From Diphasiastrum complanatum (Eukaryota > Streptophyta > Lycopodiopsida > Lycopodiales > Lycopodiaceae): a stretch of DNA of 64,000 nucleotides. Made by a program: the position numbers and the translations under genes. Each line of letters starts with the position of its first letter. Within the stretch, counting starts at the first letter, position 1. The notes beneath the pieces were generated by a model. That model was not told the DNA's origin. It saw only the letters and a program-made list of their open reading frames with translations, and ran no database searches. Of the stretch, positions 9,968-19,560 are shown in pieces. Location of the stretch: contig CM055112.1 in assembly GCA_029204225.1 (NCBI GenBank), positions 44,728,632 to 44,792,631 on the forward strand, in the 5' to 3' direction.

Positions 9968-11257
9968 ATATTTTGTTTTTGCACCATTTATTTTATAGAA
10001 ATGGTTGATTTTCTATTAGTCTTGTTATTTTAAAGTTCATTGATATTTATTTATTTTTGTAACAATAGATTTTTTTTCAATAGAGTGTCGTTTAAAACTA
10101 TTTTATAAGTTTGATTTGACATTCTTGGTCTAAAGTTTTGAAACTTCCAACTTCTATAAGGCAATTGTCAATTCTCTTATAAATTGTGACAATATGATCA
10201 ATTCTCTTGAATATTGCACACATATTTTAAATTTGTATATTATACAAAGTTAAAATCTCAACATTCACATACACGGAGAATAAAAGATGAATGTTCATAA
10301 TTAATTTTGTTGCAAAGGCTTCTTCTTTTCATAGTGACCTTGTAATTGATTCAAGAATCACAACAATTATCACAATAAGACCCACTACCAGTAGTAGTAC
10401 TATTACATTTATTGTCAAAGTACATTATTTTGGACCTTACTTGAGTCTATCAATGAATTACAAGAGGGATTGATTGATTGATCATAAAACAAATGCAAAC
10501 TAGACACACAAAATTGAGATCTAGATTGACAATTTTACATGCATCAAGCAAGAGCAATTTAAAATCATTAATCAAAAGTGATGATCACCTCACATATGTG
10601 TGGTACAGTACACAATATGGCCAGTAGATAGTAAATGATCTAAAGAACACTTAGTTTTTGCTTAGATCCAAAAGAAATCAAAGTACGTCGAGTTTGCCAA
10701 TGAGCTCTCAAAAATAATCTAAGACAGAGAGATGATGATACATAGAAAACCTCCTCCTTATTGAGGTTTCACTATTCTAGCTTGACCAATTTTGGTCACA
10801 TGCATTGTAATTGGCAAGATGGCCATGTAAATAGATGCCACATGTGCCAAATCATGTAGGATGATCTCCAAAGACTTCATATCTCACATTACATTGTGAT
10901 AGCATCTTTGAACTGAGGCCAAAATGTGTTTAGATAGGCTAGAGAAATTCTAGGATCTAAAAATAACATGTTTTACATTGTTTTTGGATTTTGAAATCTT
11001 GACCCCAAGTTAGGGTGGATCCAATGACCTATTAGGTTATATATTAGGGTTAGGGTATGATAAGTTCAGAGGTGCCCTAATATGCATAGATTTGAGCTTG
11101 AAATGTATAAATGCATTATGGGATCTCCATCCAAATATGAAGAAAAATCGAGTTTTTCCACTTGTATCAACATTGTCTTTTGGTGGCGAGTTCTAGCTAT
11201 TGGATGTATAATTACTTGCTTTGGAAGGTACTGAAGTTGTTTACAGGTCTAAGAAGC
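9964..11257. repeat. Module B, between blocks A and A'
   Basis: This AT-rich 1.3 kb is near-identical to 27238-28538 of the spacer, where it runs directly into the end of the Copia-3 LTR. It is therefore probably a truncated piece of that LTR or its flank. It holds no convincing gene; the 60- and 61-codon frames are not supported. It includes a short TTAGGGTTAGGGT stretch near 11043 and ends at AAGAAGC, where A' begins. Confidence 0.85.
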
Positions 11258-11557
11258 AAATGTTGACCGACAACACTCACTGTGAATTTAAATAGATATC
11301 GATGAGAAAAACATATGGAGAACAAGAATGTAGTAAGTAAAAGTAAAAAATTAAAAATTAAAAAGCAGTAAAAAGGTAACATAAGAATATACAACATTGA
11401 TGTATTTATATTGGATCAATGAGAAATAACTCTTCATAGTACCACCATAGACCGTCGTAGATGACAGTGTCAAGGAGTACTCCGTCAAGTGTTTCTAATT
11501 GGACTGCTCCATTAGGAAAGATTTTATTTATGACATATGGCCCTTCGCTTTTGAATT

Positions 11558-12850
11558 TTATTTTCCTTGGTGCTTCTTAGATGTGTAGAGAAGCACATGA
11601 TCACCTAAGTGCAAGTCTTTATTGCGCAAGTGACGATCATGCAAGGCTTTTTGGCGACGTTTGTTAACTAATTGTGCGTGATATGAGATGAGTCGAGTCT
11701 CACACAATCGGGCTAATGTAAATATCCTGGACATTTTGTTCAATTGTAACTTTCTCACATAGATCAGTAGAGAGAGTTTGCATGGATGACTCGCAAGGAG
11801 GGAAGTAGGAACTCAATAGGCATTATTGTCTCTTGACCGTAGACGAGATCGAAGGGAGTAACCCATCCAGTGGCCTTCTTGGGAGCTGTGCGGTATGCCC
11901 AGATAGTAGAGAACAGCTTGGTTCCCAATTTGATCGACTAGTTTCAACTATCTTCGTTAGGATTTTACAAATGGTCTTGTTTGTCAATTCTGCCTAGCCA
12001 TTACATCTGGCATAGTACGGAGTACTTTTGAGGTGGATAACCAGGTAGTGGCTTAAGAGTTATCAATCACTTTATTTAAGAAGTGTGAGCCTCTGTCACT
12101 AACAAGCTCGATTGGACAACCAAAAGACGTAATAATGTTTTCATAAAGAAAACACGCGACGGTCTTTGCATTGGCATCTTTGGTTGCGCGTGCTTCAATC
12201 CATTTGGTGGAGTAATTGGTTGCGATCAGGATATAGTGTGCTTGAGTATTTTTGGCTGCTGGGCTGATGGGCCCAACAAAGTCTATACTCCACTTATGGA
12301 AGGCTTCATCTTCTATAATGGGGATAAGCGGTGTGAAGTCTGCTTTTGTAGTCTTTCTGGCTCATTGGCAAACATAACATGTTTTAATGATAGCAAATGT
12401 ATCCTTAAACAATGATGGCCACCATAAGCCCGCTCTGAGTATGAACTTAGCAACTGCTTTGGCAGAGAAGTGACCGCCACCAATGTCCTCATGTGCCTAA
12501 GATATAATAGATCGTATCTCAGATTCATAAGCTCATCTGCATATAATATGGTCAGCACCTCTTTTATATAAGTGTCTGGCAATAAGTTGAAAGGGTGCTG
12601 CCTTGAGCAAAAAAAAAAAACTGGCTACTGTATTTAGTCCGTCTTTAAGTTTGCCAGTTGTGAGGAACTGAGTGATTTCCTCAGCCCACAGCGGAGTGGC
12701 ATTGAACCTATTGGATAAGTTGTTATGCTGGTATGTTGGGTCATTAACTATCTTGGAGTCGGTTGATGCAACATTTGCTATGGACTTGTCTGGTTCAGCG
12801 GGATTTCCTTGTAAGAATTCTCCTTGACTATATCTGGTGTGATATAGCTT
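11558..12850 (-). pseudogene. Gypsy integrase remnant, block A'
   Basis: Same integrase as in block A but with more stop codons: TGA after the GADHIICR segment, TAG before AHEDIGGGHF and TGA after CYVCQ. It keeps the catalytic Asp in ELVSDRGSHF that block A has lost, and it retains the stretch DLVYGQETIMPIEF that is partly deleted in A. The 11558-11758 frame is the C-terminal GPY/F-like part. The two copies thus decayed independently after duplication. The 89-codon frame 12313-12582 is a shadow in the wrong frame. Confidence 0.88.
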
Positions 12851-12964
12851 TTATTGGAAACTTGTGGAGTTTCCTGTTAAAAGGGGGAGAAGTAGTTGAT
12901 AGAAAGTTGCCTAGGTGAAACATCTATAGTATTGATTCTAGATTGAATCCATAATGTGTATAGA
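12791..12964. repeat. 174-bp direct repeat, copy 1
   Basis: Starts TGGTTCAGCGGGATTTCC and ends ATAATGTGTATAGA. It flanks a 617-bp insert together with copy 2 (13582-13755). In block A there is a single copy, whose left flank matches copy 1 and whose right flank matches copy 2. The repeat overlaps the 5' part of the Gypsy integrase frame and contains the purine run AAAAGGGGGAG. Confidence 0.93.
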
Positions 12965-13581
12965 GGTATGGATACACAGTTGGTCAATAATAACAAGAAT
13001 CGCGATACATTTTATGCTGTCAGCTCGATGGTAAGGGCTAGATTGACAATCTGGATTCTACGTCATGCAAACTATGAGAAACTACATGAAAACTAGAAGA
13101 TCATTGTCAGCTAGGTTTTTACCATCATGGCTAGCAGAGCAGATAGCAGGAGCAAGAGCTGTGATTCATCATGGGCAACTACGAGAAGGAAGGATAATAG
13201 TTAACAGCTCAGAGTCCAGACAGATGTTAAATCCAACATACTGTGAGATATTCCACCTGTGAGAGAGAGAGAGAGAGCTTCAAACAAGGAAGCATCAGTC
13301 ACCCTCTACACCGTTGGTAGGCGATAATGATGCAGAAAGATATGTGAGAAGCATTTTCACTTCAGTTAGCGGCCCACCATCGCTCAAATACCTGTCAAGC
13401 AATTGTGTTCTCACATCTGACAGCAAGAAAATCACATAAAAGTCAGCGCATTCCTTCCAAAATGGATCAATGTAGGCGCTCTCCCTCTGATCAGTGAGCA
13501 GTAGGGCCTCTGAGTAGGGACTACCTAGAGAGCGCAGGAGGAGTTGAAAAATCTTAGGAAGAAAGACGGTAGGAGGGTAGA
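12965..13581. other. 617-bp insert with gene-like sequence
   Basis: Present only in A' and absent from block A. It is less AT-rich than its surroundings. On the minus strand it has a clean frame (13295-13585) followed by CTCTCTCTCTCTCACAGGT, which resembles a pyrimidine tract and 3' splice site. The opposite strand has a 65-codon ORF (13065-13262). A GAGAGAGAGAGAGAG microsatellite lies at 13261-13276. It looks like a captured host gene fragment rather than transposon coding sequence, but its parent is not identified. Confidence 0.6.
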
Positions 13582-13585
13582 TGGT
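13295..13585 (-). pseudogene. Unidentified gene fragment, 96 codons
   Basis: A frame with no ATG at its start, open from 13585 down to a TGA at 13295. It is a balanced globular-looking sequence, for example LPKIFQLLLRSLGSPYSEAL, WKECADFYVIFLLSDVR and LSDGGPLTEVKMLLTYL. It does not resemble gag, protease, RT or integrase, and I do not recognise the family. The preceding stop lies in the 174-bp repeat, so the fragment appears inserted as a partial exon. The same frame is intact in the right arm at 54481-54771. Confidence 0.5.
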
Positions 13586-13755
13586 TCAGCGGGATTTCCT
13601 TGTAAGAATTCTCCTTGACTATATCTGGTGTGATATAACTTTTATTGGAAACTTGTGGAGTTTCTTGTTAAAAGGGGGAGAGGTAGTTGATAGAAAGTTG
13701 CCTAGGTGAAACATCTATAGTATTGATTCTAGATTGAATCCATAATGTGTATAGA
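13582..13755. repeat. 174-bp direct repeat, copy 2
   Basis: Second copy of the repeat at 12791-12964, same length and orientation with a few substitutions (for example TTTCTTGTTAAAA versus TTTCCTGTTAAAA). The pair differ from each other by little, implying a fairly recent event. Confidence 0.93.
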
Positions 13756-14487
13756 TGTAGAACTTGATTTTGAATTAGAATTGATAGGATATTATGGATG
13801 TTGTTGGGATGTTCTAAGGATTGTTAAGAAATCCAGTTAGAAGATGTATGGAAAATCTTTAGAAGCAATTCTTGTATGAATAGGAAGTCACTAATTATGA
13901 ACCTGACTGGTTGGTATTAGGTGATCCTACTACAAGAAAATGTTGTTTAGGTGGTTCCTTGTTGGTTTGATCAACTTGAGTTAGTGAGAACTAAGAGTTG
14001 ATGCAAAGAAAGAAATTTTTAGCAAAATATATGGATCTAGAAAAAAAAAATCTCTAATCAAGATTTTGGGTTTCTATTCGGTGGAAAAAAGAGCACTCTG
14101 TAGAACACCTTATCGGACAAATCGCGGTTCTACTTGTTAAAAATTGTAAAACATATCTATCATCTGTTGTTAATGTTTGGGGGATCCTACCCATGTAAAT
14201 ATTTTGTACATATCCAAGGTATGTGAATTGAGCACATATCCTTGTAGAATAGGGCGAGTTCGGGTTAGGTAGATCAAATTCCAGTAACATGCATAAAGTC
14301 TAGTTGGTCTAGTATGATATGCAATAATGTTGACAATGTCTAGTTTGACATGCATATAGAGATTCACATGGAATTAGTCAATTATGACCGTGTAGAAACT
14401 CGAGCCACAATAAATGCATAATGTCCTAAGTTCCATAGTGACATGCAAAGCATGCAATCACTCTAATGGACACATGCATGTAGATTT

Positions 14488-15018
14488 GTACATGGCTAGT
14501 TGAGAAATTGCCATTTGGAGAAAGTAGGTAGAAGTTAGGTGCAACCTGTGCATGCTAGCAGTTAGGTGTCAAGTTAATAGTTGTTTGCACTTGAATAGGT
14601 GTAGGATGTGCATTGAATGCAAGGAGTACCACCAATTTTGGCTCTCCTATATATGTACATATCATTCTCATTCACAAAGTAATGAAGAACCAAAGTTTTG
14701 TAGCTACCTCATGCCATTTTGGATCTAAACTGTTTTTCTTGTTATCTCTCTAGTTTCTCTCTCTAACTCGTGTTGAAGCTAATGCTAAAACACTGTAATC
14801 TTGTACTTTTAATCATTCTTTGATTCATTGCTATCATAGTCTATTGATTAGCATGCTAGATTATGAATTAGCCATATCTTCTGAACTAGATCTTGTTGAA
14901 CAATCTAGAATCAGGGTACTATGCCAATCATAAAGCTTAATCAAGATCAGTCGCTCTTGTGGACATTCCCCACATGTGTGAATTCTAGAATTTTTGACAC
15001 TACTAACAAATTGCACAG
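14488..15018 (+). other. LTR-like segment without ORF
   Basis: No coding potential. It has CCTATATATGTAC near 14648 followed by CA-rich sequence, a plausible TATA box and start site on the plus strand. It also has TGTCAA near 14567 and TTGACA near 14999, which could be LTR termini of about 430 bp. I see no primer site after it, so it may be a solo LTR or a truncated one. Confidence 0.35.
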
Positions 15019-15081
15019 TGTAATTGACAAAGGTTGAGCAGTAAACTTAAAACTGAGAAACAAACTCGAACTCAAAAGTAT

Positions 15082-15300
15082 CTCGAAACTCGAAAGATTC
15101 GCGAACACTATCTTGTCGCGAAATATCTTCATTCTTGTTCAATCTCGAACTCAAAAGATTCGCAAACAATATCTTGTCGTGAAATATTTTTTGATTCTTG
15201 TTCAAACTCAAACTCAAAAGATTCGCAAAATTGTCGCAAAACTGTTGCCTGTCGCAAAACTGTGGATTGTCACAAAACTGTCGCGAACAAAAGTCATTCG
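15082..15300. repeat. 62-bp tandem repeat with TTCGCGA motifs
   Basis: Two full units start at 15082 and 15144, and a third, partial one starts near 15207. It decays into several TGTCGCAAAACTG steps. The unit contains CTCAAAAGATTCGCAAAC and CTTGTCGTGAAATAT. TCGCGAA-type motifs also occur at the end of the Gypsy-P LTR (6757-6800). Short frames here (15034-15348, 15047-15313) are products of the repeat. Confidence 0.9.
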
Positions 15301-15395
15301 AGTCTAGATACAAAATATTTGTTGAATATCAACCGTCATAATGGTTAGATCTACTGTTATAGAATTAAAAGTCCAAAAAAACTATCCTGTAACAA

Positions 15396-15403
15396 TATAA
15401 ATA
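15396..15403 (+). promoter_or_regulatory. TATA box of Copia-D LTR
   Basis: TATAAATA in an AT-rich context about 350 bp upstream of the PBS, a usual place for the LTR promoter. The mirror is 52700-52707 on the minus strand. Confidence 0.45.
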
Positions 15404-15753
15404 CATGTACATTAATCCTTATAAACACAACAGAGATTTGTTATAAACACAATAGAAAAAACAAGATAGCAAGAGATATATACTGAATGTTCAAAATCAA
15501 AATTATAAAAATTTGTTTTTGATCAAAGTTTCTCAACAGATGATTTTATCAATTAATCTGAATGTCTAAAATTATCTATAATACTCATGCAATATATCTC
15601 TTAATTTTGCATGCTGTAATTCAATCAAGGTAATAACTGCTCTATTAGTACATAGACCAGAATTAGATCCGATTGAAGACACTAATATTAGTTTAATTTA
15701 TTCAAACTTTCATCGTGTTCTCTGAGGAAGAATTCGTAACATTTTTCCTACAA

Positions 15754-15766
15754 TGGTATCAAAACC
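15754..15766 (+). promoter_or_regulatory. Copia-D primer-binding site
   Basis: TGGTATCAAAACC follows the LTR end CCTACAA. It differs from the TGGTATCAGAGCC site of the other elements, so this is a separate, older Copia lineage. Confidence 0.65.
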
Positions 15767-17678
15767 GATACCATGGTATCCTCATGCCTCCTTCACACAT
15801 CCATCAGCAGCCGTATCTGGAGCTTATTCAGAAGATTAGAAGATGTTGTCGATCAACAATATTTAGTCTAAGATCAGTACGATCTTGGATACAAAAGGTT
15901 CGAATTGTTTGATCTGGAAATTAAAGACTTCACTCATACTGAAAGACGAAGGTCTTTGGCAATGGGTAGAACCAATAGAAGAGAAGCCAATTACTCCTAG
16001 CAAAGAACTTTGAGAATGGAGTTTGAGAAATGACAGAGCTATAGCGATTATTGCATCTTCAGTGCATGACAACATAATGCTAGATCTTACATCAATTTCG
16101 AACGCGAAAGAATTATGGGAAGAATTGCAAACCAAGAATGAGACTAAATCTCATAATCAAATCATGTTCTTGGAAGACCAATTAACTTACCTACAATGGG
16201 ACGGCAAAGACCTGACCACATTCGTATGAAAGATAAAGAATCTGTTTATTTCTTTGCCATATTCTGGCACGAAAAATGCAATCTCAAAGGAAAAACAACT
16301 TAGCTATTTTCTTCAAGCCCTACCCAGGTCATTCCACACAACTTGAACTTTACTGGCTAAAGATTTGACAATGTAATAGATGGAGTCAAAGAGGAAGTAG
16401 AAGTTCGTGAACGCTATGAAGATAATGGTGATTCCGAAAATACTCTATTTACTCAGAAGAATAAATCTTCAAGGAAGTCTAATTTTAAGAGGGAGTCATC
16501 TCAAAAGAATGGAAACAAATCCAAGACAAATGATCAACAATATGGAAAACAGCAAAAAAATTCTAGAAGATTTGAAACAAATGCAAAAGATTAGGTCATA
16601 AAGAAGAAATTTTTTGACTAAATCCAAAGATTGATTGCATTCATTGTCATAAATGGGGTCATGCAGCAGTAAAATGTTATCAAAATCTCAGGAAGGAGCA
16701 GAATTGAAGCGAACCTTCATATTCAAATTTTGTCGAAGACAAAGCAGAATGCTCCAGAGCAGTAGAAGACAGGATGACAAGAAACTCAGCAGCATATGTT
16801 TGTGCTGACCTATGTTGTTCATCAAATTCAAAAATTCAAGAAGCAGTACTTGATTCGGGAGCCACCACATTTTGTTTTCTCGAAACAAATTTTATCTGAC
16901 TATAAGAAGACGAATTATTTGAGATTCATTATACTTGGAGACGGTTCTAAGCATGTAGTTGATGGAACTGGTGTACTGTGGTTAAACACGTTCAGGGTGA
17001 CAAGAAACTGGAGAAAGTTCTCTATGTCCCTACTCTTGATAAAGATCTTTTATTCGTAGCAAAGATAGTCGATACAAGAATGTCAATAACCTTCACAAGG
17101 AACTCTTGTATATTGTTCGAAGAAGATGTTGATAACCTAGTTGCTAAAGGCAATAGAGAAAAAAAATTGTATCACTTGAACATTTGAATTCGAATCGAAC
17201 AAGCGAATCAAACTCAAGAATCAACAGATATTCTGTGGCACAGAAGACTATGTCACATGAACATGAAAGCCTTGTACCAAGCCAACAAGAGTCAGAGAAT
17301 TGAAGGAGTCAAAATCAAGAGTCGAAATATTCAAACTACAAAGACAAAATGACCAGAACACCTTTCAGTAAAGATGTTTATAAAGCAACCAAGGACTGAA
17401 AATTGTGCATTCAGATATCTGTGGACCATTTGGAGTATTGTCTTTAAGTGATGCAAAATACTTCATAATGTTTATTGATGACTTCAAGAAGTTCGTTGTG
17501 GTATACTTTATTCGTACAAAATCAGAGACTTTCAAGAAATTCGTTGAGTATACGAATTGGGCTGAGAAGCTGACAGACAATAAGATAAAAGAAATTCGCA
17601 CAGATCGTGGAGGTGAGAACATTTTCAATGAATTCAAAGCTTACTGTATTGATCGAGGTATTATGCATACAAAGAGAC
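15767..17678 (+). pseudogene. Copia-D gag-pol remnant, interrupted
   Basis: A decayed plus-strand Copia, broken into many frames. In order I see the gag UBN2-like stretch (ELWEELQTKNETKSHNQIMF, 16023-16229), a CCHC knuckle (CIHCHKWGHAAVKC, about 16630-16680), the protease motif LDSGAT (about 16848), GDGSKHVVDGTG (about 16940-16980), the pre-integrase box LWHRRLCHMNMKAL (about 17230) and the integrase start (HSDICGPFGV, FIDDFKKF, RTDRGGEN, 17405-17678). At 17678 the integrase is cut by the Copia-C LTR, and the remaining pol is not found in the window. The many stops make it inactive. Confidence 0.88.
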
Positions 17679-18382
17679 TGTACTAGAGTCCGTACCACAC
17701 ACGTGTGGGGTCGAAATTCAATGTTTGTTCAATGCTTATGATTGTCCTTGATTGTGGGTGTAAAAGTTATCTATATTGAGTCTAGGGGTACCTAAACTTT
17801 TTTAGTCCTTATACACGTTTTAGTAGATGATAGGCCAAACTTGGACAATGATGTGGCTTGAGCTAGCTTAGGATTTCTACATTTTTCATGATGAGAGTGG
17901 TTGAGTGACACTTTCCTATATGTTGCTATGAGATCAAGAGACCAATCAAAAGAGAGAAATCCATGAAATTGGTCCAATCAAATTTGAGGGCCACCTCGAG
18001 GTATTACTATTAGGAGTGAGCCTCATTCTACACTTACACTTAGGTTTTTGGAGATCTTGAGAGTTTCTACACTTAGATTTTTTCTTGCTTTCTCTCTCTA
18101 CTTGAGAGCATGTAGTTGCTTCTCTCTCTACTTGAGAGCATGTACTTGATTCTCTCTCTACCCAAGAGAAAGGCTTTTCCATACTTAGTTTTTTTCATCA
18201 TGAGTTTTCCACACATGTGAATGTACTTTGGTGAATGATTAATGTGTGTTCTATGTGCTGTTGTCTTAGATTTGTGAGATAGATCTTGAATATCAATCTA
18301 TAACTTGATCTTTGTGCAATCACCCACATCTTAGGAGATCAATCACACTTTTGGGCTGTCCCACATGTGTGAAAATTTAACA
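17679..18382 (+). repeat. Copia-C LTR (704 bp)
   Basis: Starts TGTACTAGAGTCC inside the Copia-D integrase and ends TTTAACA just before a primer site. It contains CACACGTGTG near the start, CACATGTGTG near the end and three pyrimidine boxes (TCTCTCTCTAC) spaced 30 bp apart. A further copy in opposite orientation lies at 40498-41205 in the spacer. No 3' LTR or target duplication was found, so the element is truncated. Confidence 0.85.
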
Positions 18383-18397
18383 TGGTATTAGAGCCTA
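18383..18397 (+). promoter_or_regulatory. Copia-C primer-binding site
   Basis: TGGTATTAGAGCCTA, one change from the TGGTATCAGAGCCTA consensus of the window, directly after the LTR end. About 560 bp of leader follow before gag. Confidence 0.85.
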
Positions 18398-18945
18398 CCT
18401 AAGATATCCATGCATACATCAAGAGTGATGAGAAATTTGTCATGAAATCAAGATCTAGAGAGTGTAGTTGCATCACCATAGCAATCTGTGTGAGTGCTCA
18501 GAAACGTGTGAAGATCAGTCCACTTTGATCAAGTGATTCTTCTTCAAGAGAAATCCAAAATTTGTGTTTCATAGCTTGCTAAAAAGGTAGAAGAGTCTAG
18601 ATTGTGTTGCAATTTGTTGGAAGTTATAGCCATTTGAATCAAGGTGGGTAGGGCACCCAACCTGGTTGGACACACCAAGTTTGACACATATCTAGCTTGT
18701 TTGATCCAAAAACTCAAGAAAAAGCTTGCCAATCTTGTCTGTTTGAGATCTAGACAATTTTCTGAGGTCATGGCCACATAGCTTCATGCAAATCACTTGT
18801 ATTTGAGTCTTTTGTGGATGATTTTAGTGCTTTCCACATGCTTGAGTGAGGTTGACCCAAAATTTGTCCTTGTTTCATCTTTGATTGAAAGTTTGATCTA
18901 GTTGAGAGAGATTGGTAGAGCTAGTGAGATAGATCTCACACCAAG

Positions 18946-19151
18946 TTGCAAGATCTCAAATTGGAGTCAATAGCACACCAATTGAGAGAGAAGCAACACT
19001 TTTTGATCCATTACAAGACACCTTCTCAAGTTTTCAAGGCTTCCTTGGGGTCCTTTCTCTTGGAGTCTAGTGAGAGATTAACCACCTCCAATTACTCTAT
19101 TTGGAAGGTGAGGATAGAGTCGATTTTTATCCTCCAAAATGTAATGGATAT
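18946..19151 (+). pseudogene. Copia-C gag N-terminus, truncated and fused to Gypsy
   Basis: The frame carries LLESSERLTTSNYSIWKVRI and IFILQNVMDI, the conserved first ~60 residues of Copia gag, close to Copia-1. After NVMDI the Copia sequence stops, and Gypsy integrase sequence begins in another frame (19152). The join is abrupt with no LTR, so it is a chimeric breakpoint, not a normal element end. The true gag start is probably a little before LGSFLLESSERL. Confidence 0.85.
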
Positions 19152-19560
19152 CTTACAAGGGAGGCACTCACCACGCACCATTTCAGTTGGTCTATGGTCA
19201 ACATGATGTCGTAATGCCAGTAGAGTTTTTGGTCCCTTCATTAAGGATCGTCACAACCCAACACCTTGATGAATCCAAATCTCTACAATTATGCCATGAA
19301 GCACTGCATAAACTTTGTGAGACACACTTACTAGTTTTGCATGCATTGGCAGCTGAGAAAGAACGAGGCATAAAAAAGATCTTCGATTTGAAGATCTGAT
19401 CCTCATGTACAAGACCAAGGCGATCAAAGAAAAGTTGAAGTTCACAGGTGAAGACCCATCCCGAGTAAAAGAGATCCTCAACCATGGAGCAGTGAACCTC
19501 GAGAAGTTAGCATTTTTGGGATTTTCATCTTTTGGGATTTTCTCTCACCTCGGCTTTCTC
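19152..19560 (+). pseudogene. Gypsy integrase C-terminal fragment (Gypsy-G)
   Basis: The plus strand reads HHAPFQLVYGQHDVVMPVEF and LVPSLRIVT, the end of the catalytic core of a Ty3/Gypsy integrase, then a GPY/F-like region. It resembles the block A' sequence TPFDLVYGQETIMPIEFL but is a different family. The 70-codon frame 19187-19399 covers most of it. A relative of the C-terminus may continue in 19405-19677. Everything upstream is missing. Confidence 0.8.

Larger units (their letters stand above)
11260..14487. repeat. Block A' (second copy of duplicated Gypsy segment, left arm)
   Basis: Second copy of block A, same orientation, about 0.8 kb longer because of the gene-like insert and second 174-bp repeat (12965-13755). 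A' starts only about 13 bp into the Gypsy-P LTR and lacks the rest of it. The tail (13756-14487) matches 9290-9967 apart from scattered substitutions and a short CTTGTTGG-type indel near 13950. Positions 14295-14331 are the 37 bp missing from the right arm. Confidence 0.9.
15019..15753 (+). repeat. Copia-D LTR (start uncertain)
   Basis: Ends CCTACAA directly before a PBS-like TGGTATCAAAACC at 15754. A TATAAATA box at 15396-15403 lies about 350 bp before the end, as expected for an LTR promoter. The start is uncertain; TGTAATTGACAAAGG at 15019 would pair with the CCTACA end. It contains the 62-bp tandem repeat. Mirror region: 52350-53084. Confidence 0.55.

Noticed and set aside
11041-11055. 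Telomere-like TTAGGGTTAGGG
   Set aside because: Only two units, not an array, and the same short stretch recurs in the spacer copy of module B.
13065-13262. 65-codon plus-strand ORF in the 617-bp insert
   Set aside because: No motif. The opposite-strand frame with an adjacent acceptor-like site is the better candidate, although this one cannot be fully excluded.
12791-13755. Clear-cut LTR retrotransposon with 174-bp LTRs
   Set aside because: No TG...CA termini, no primer site after the first repeat, and the purine run lies inside the repeat rather than before it. Kept only as one option.
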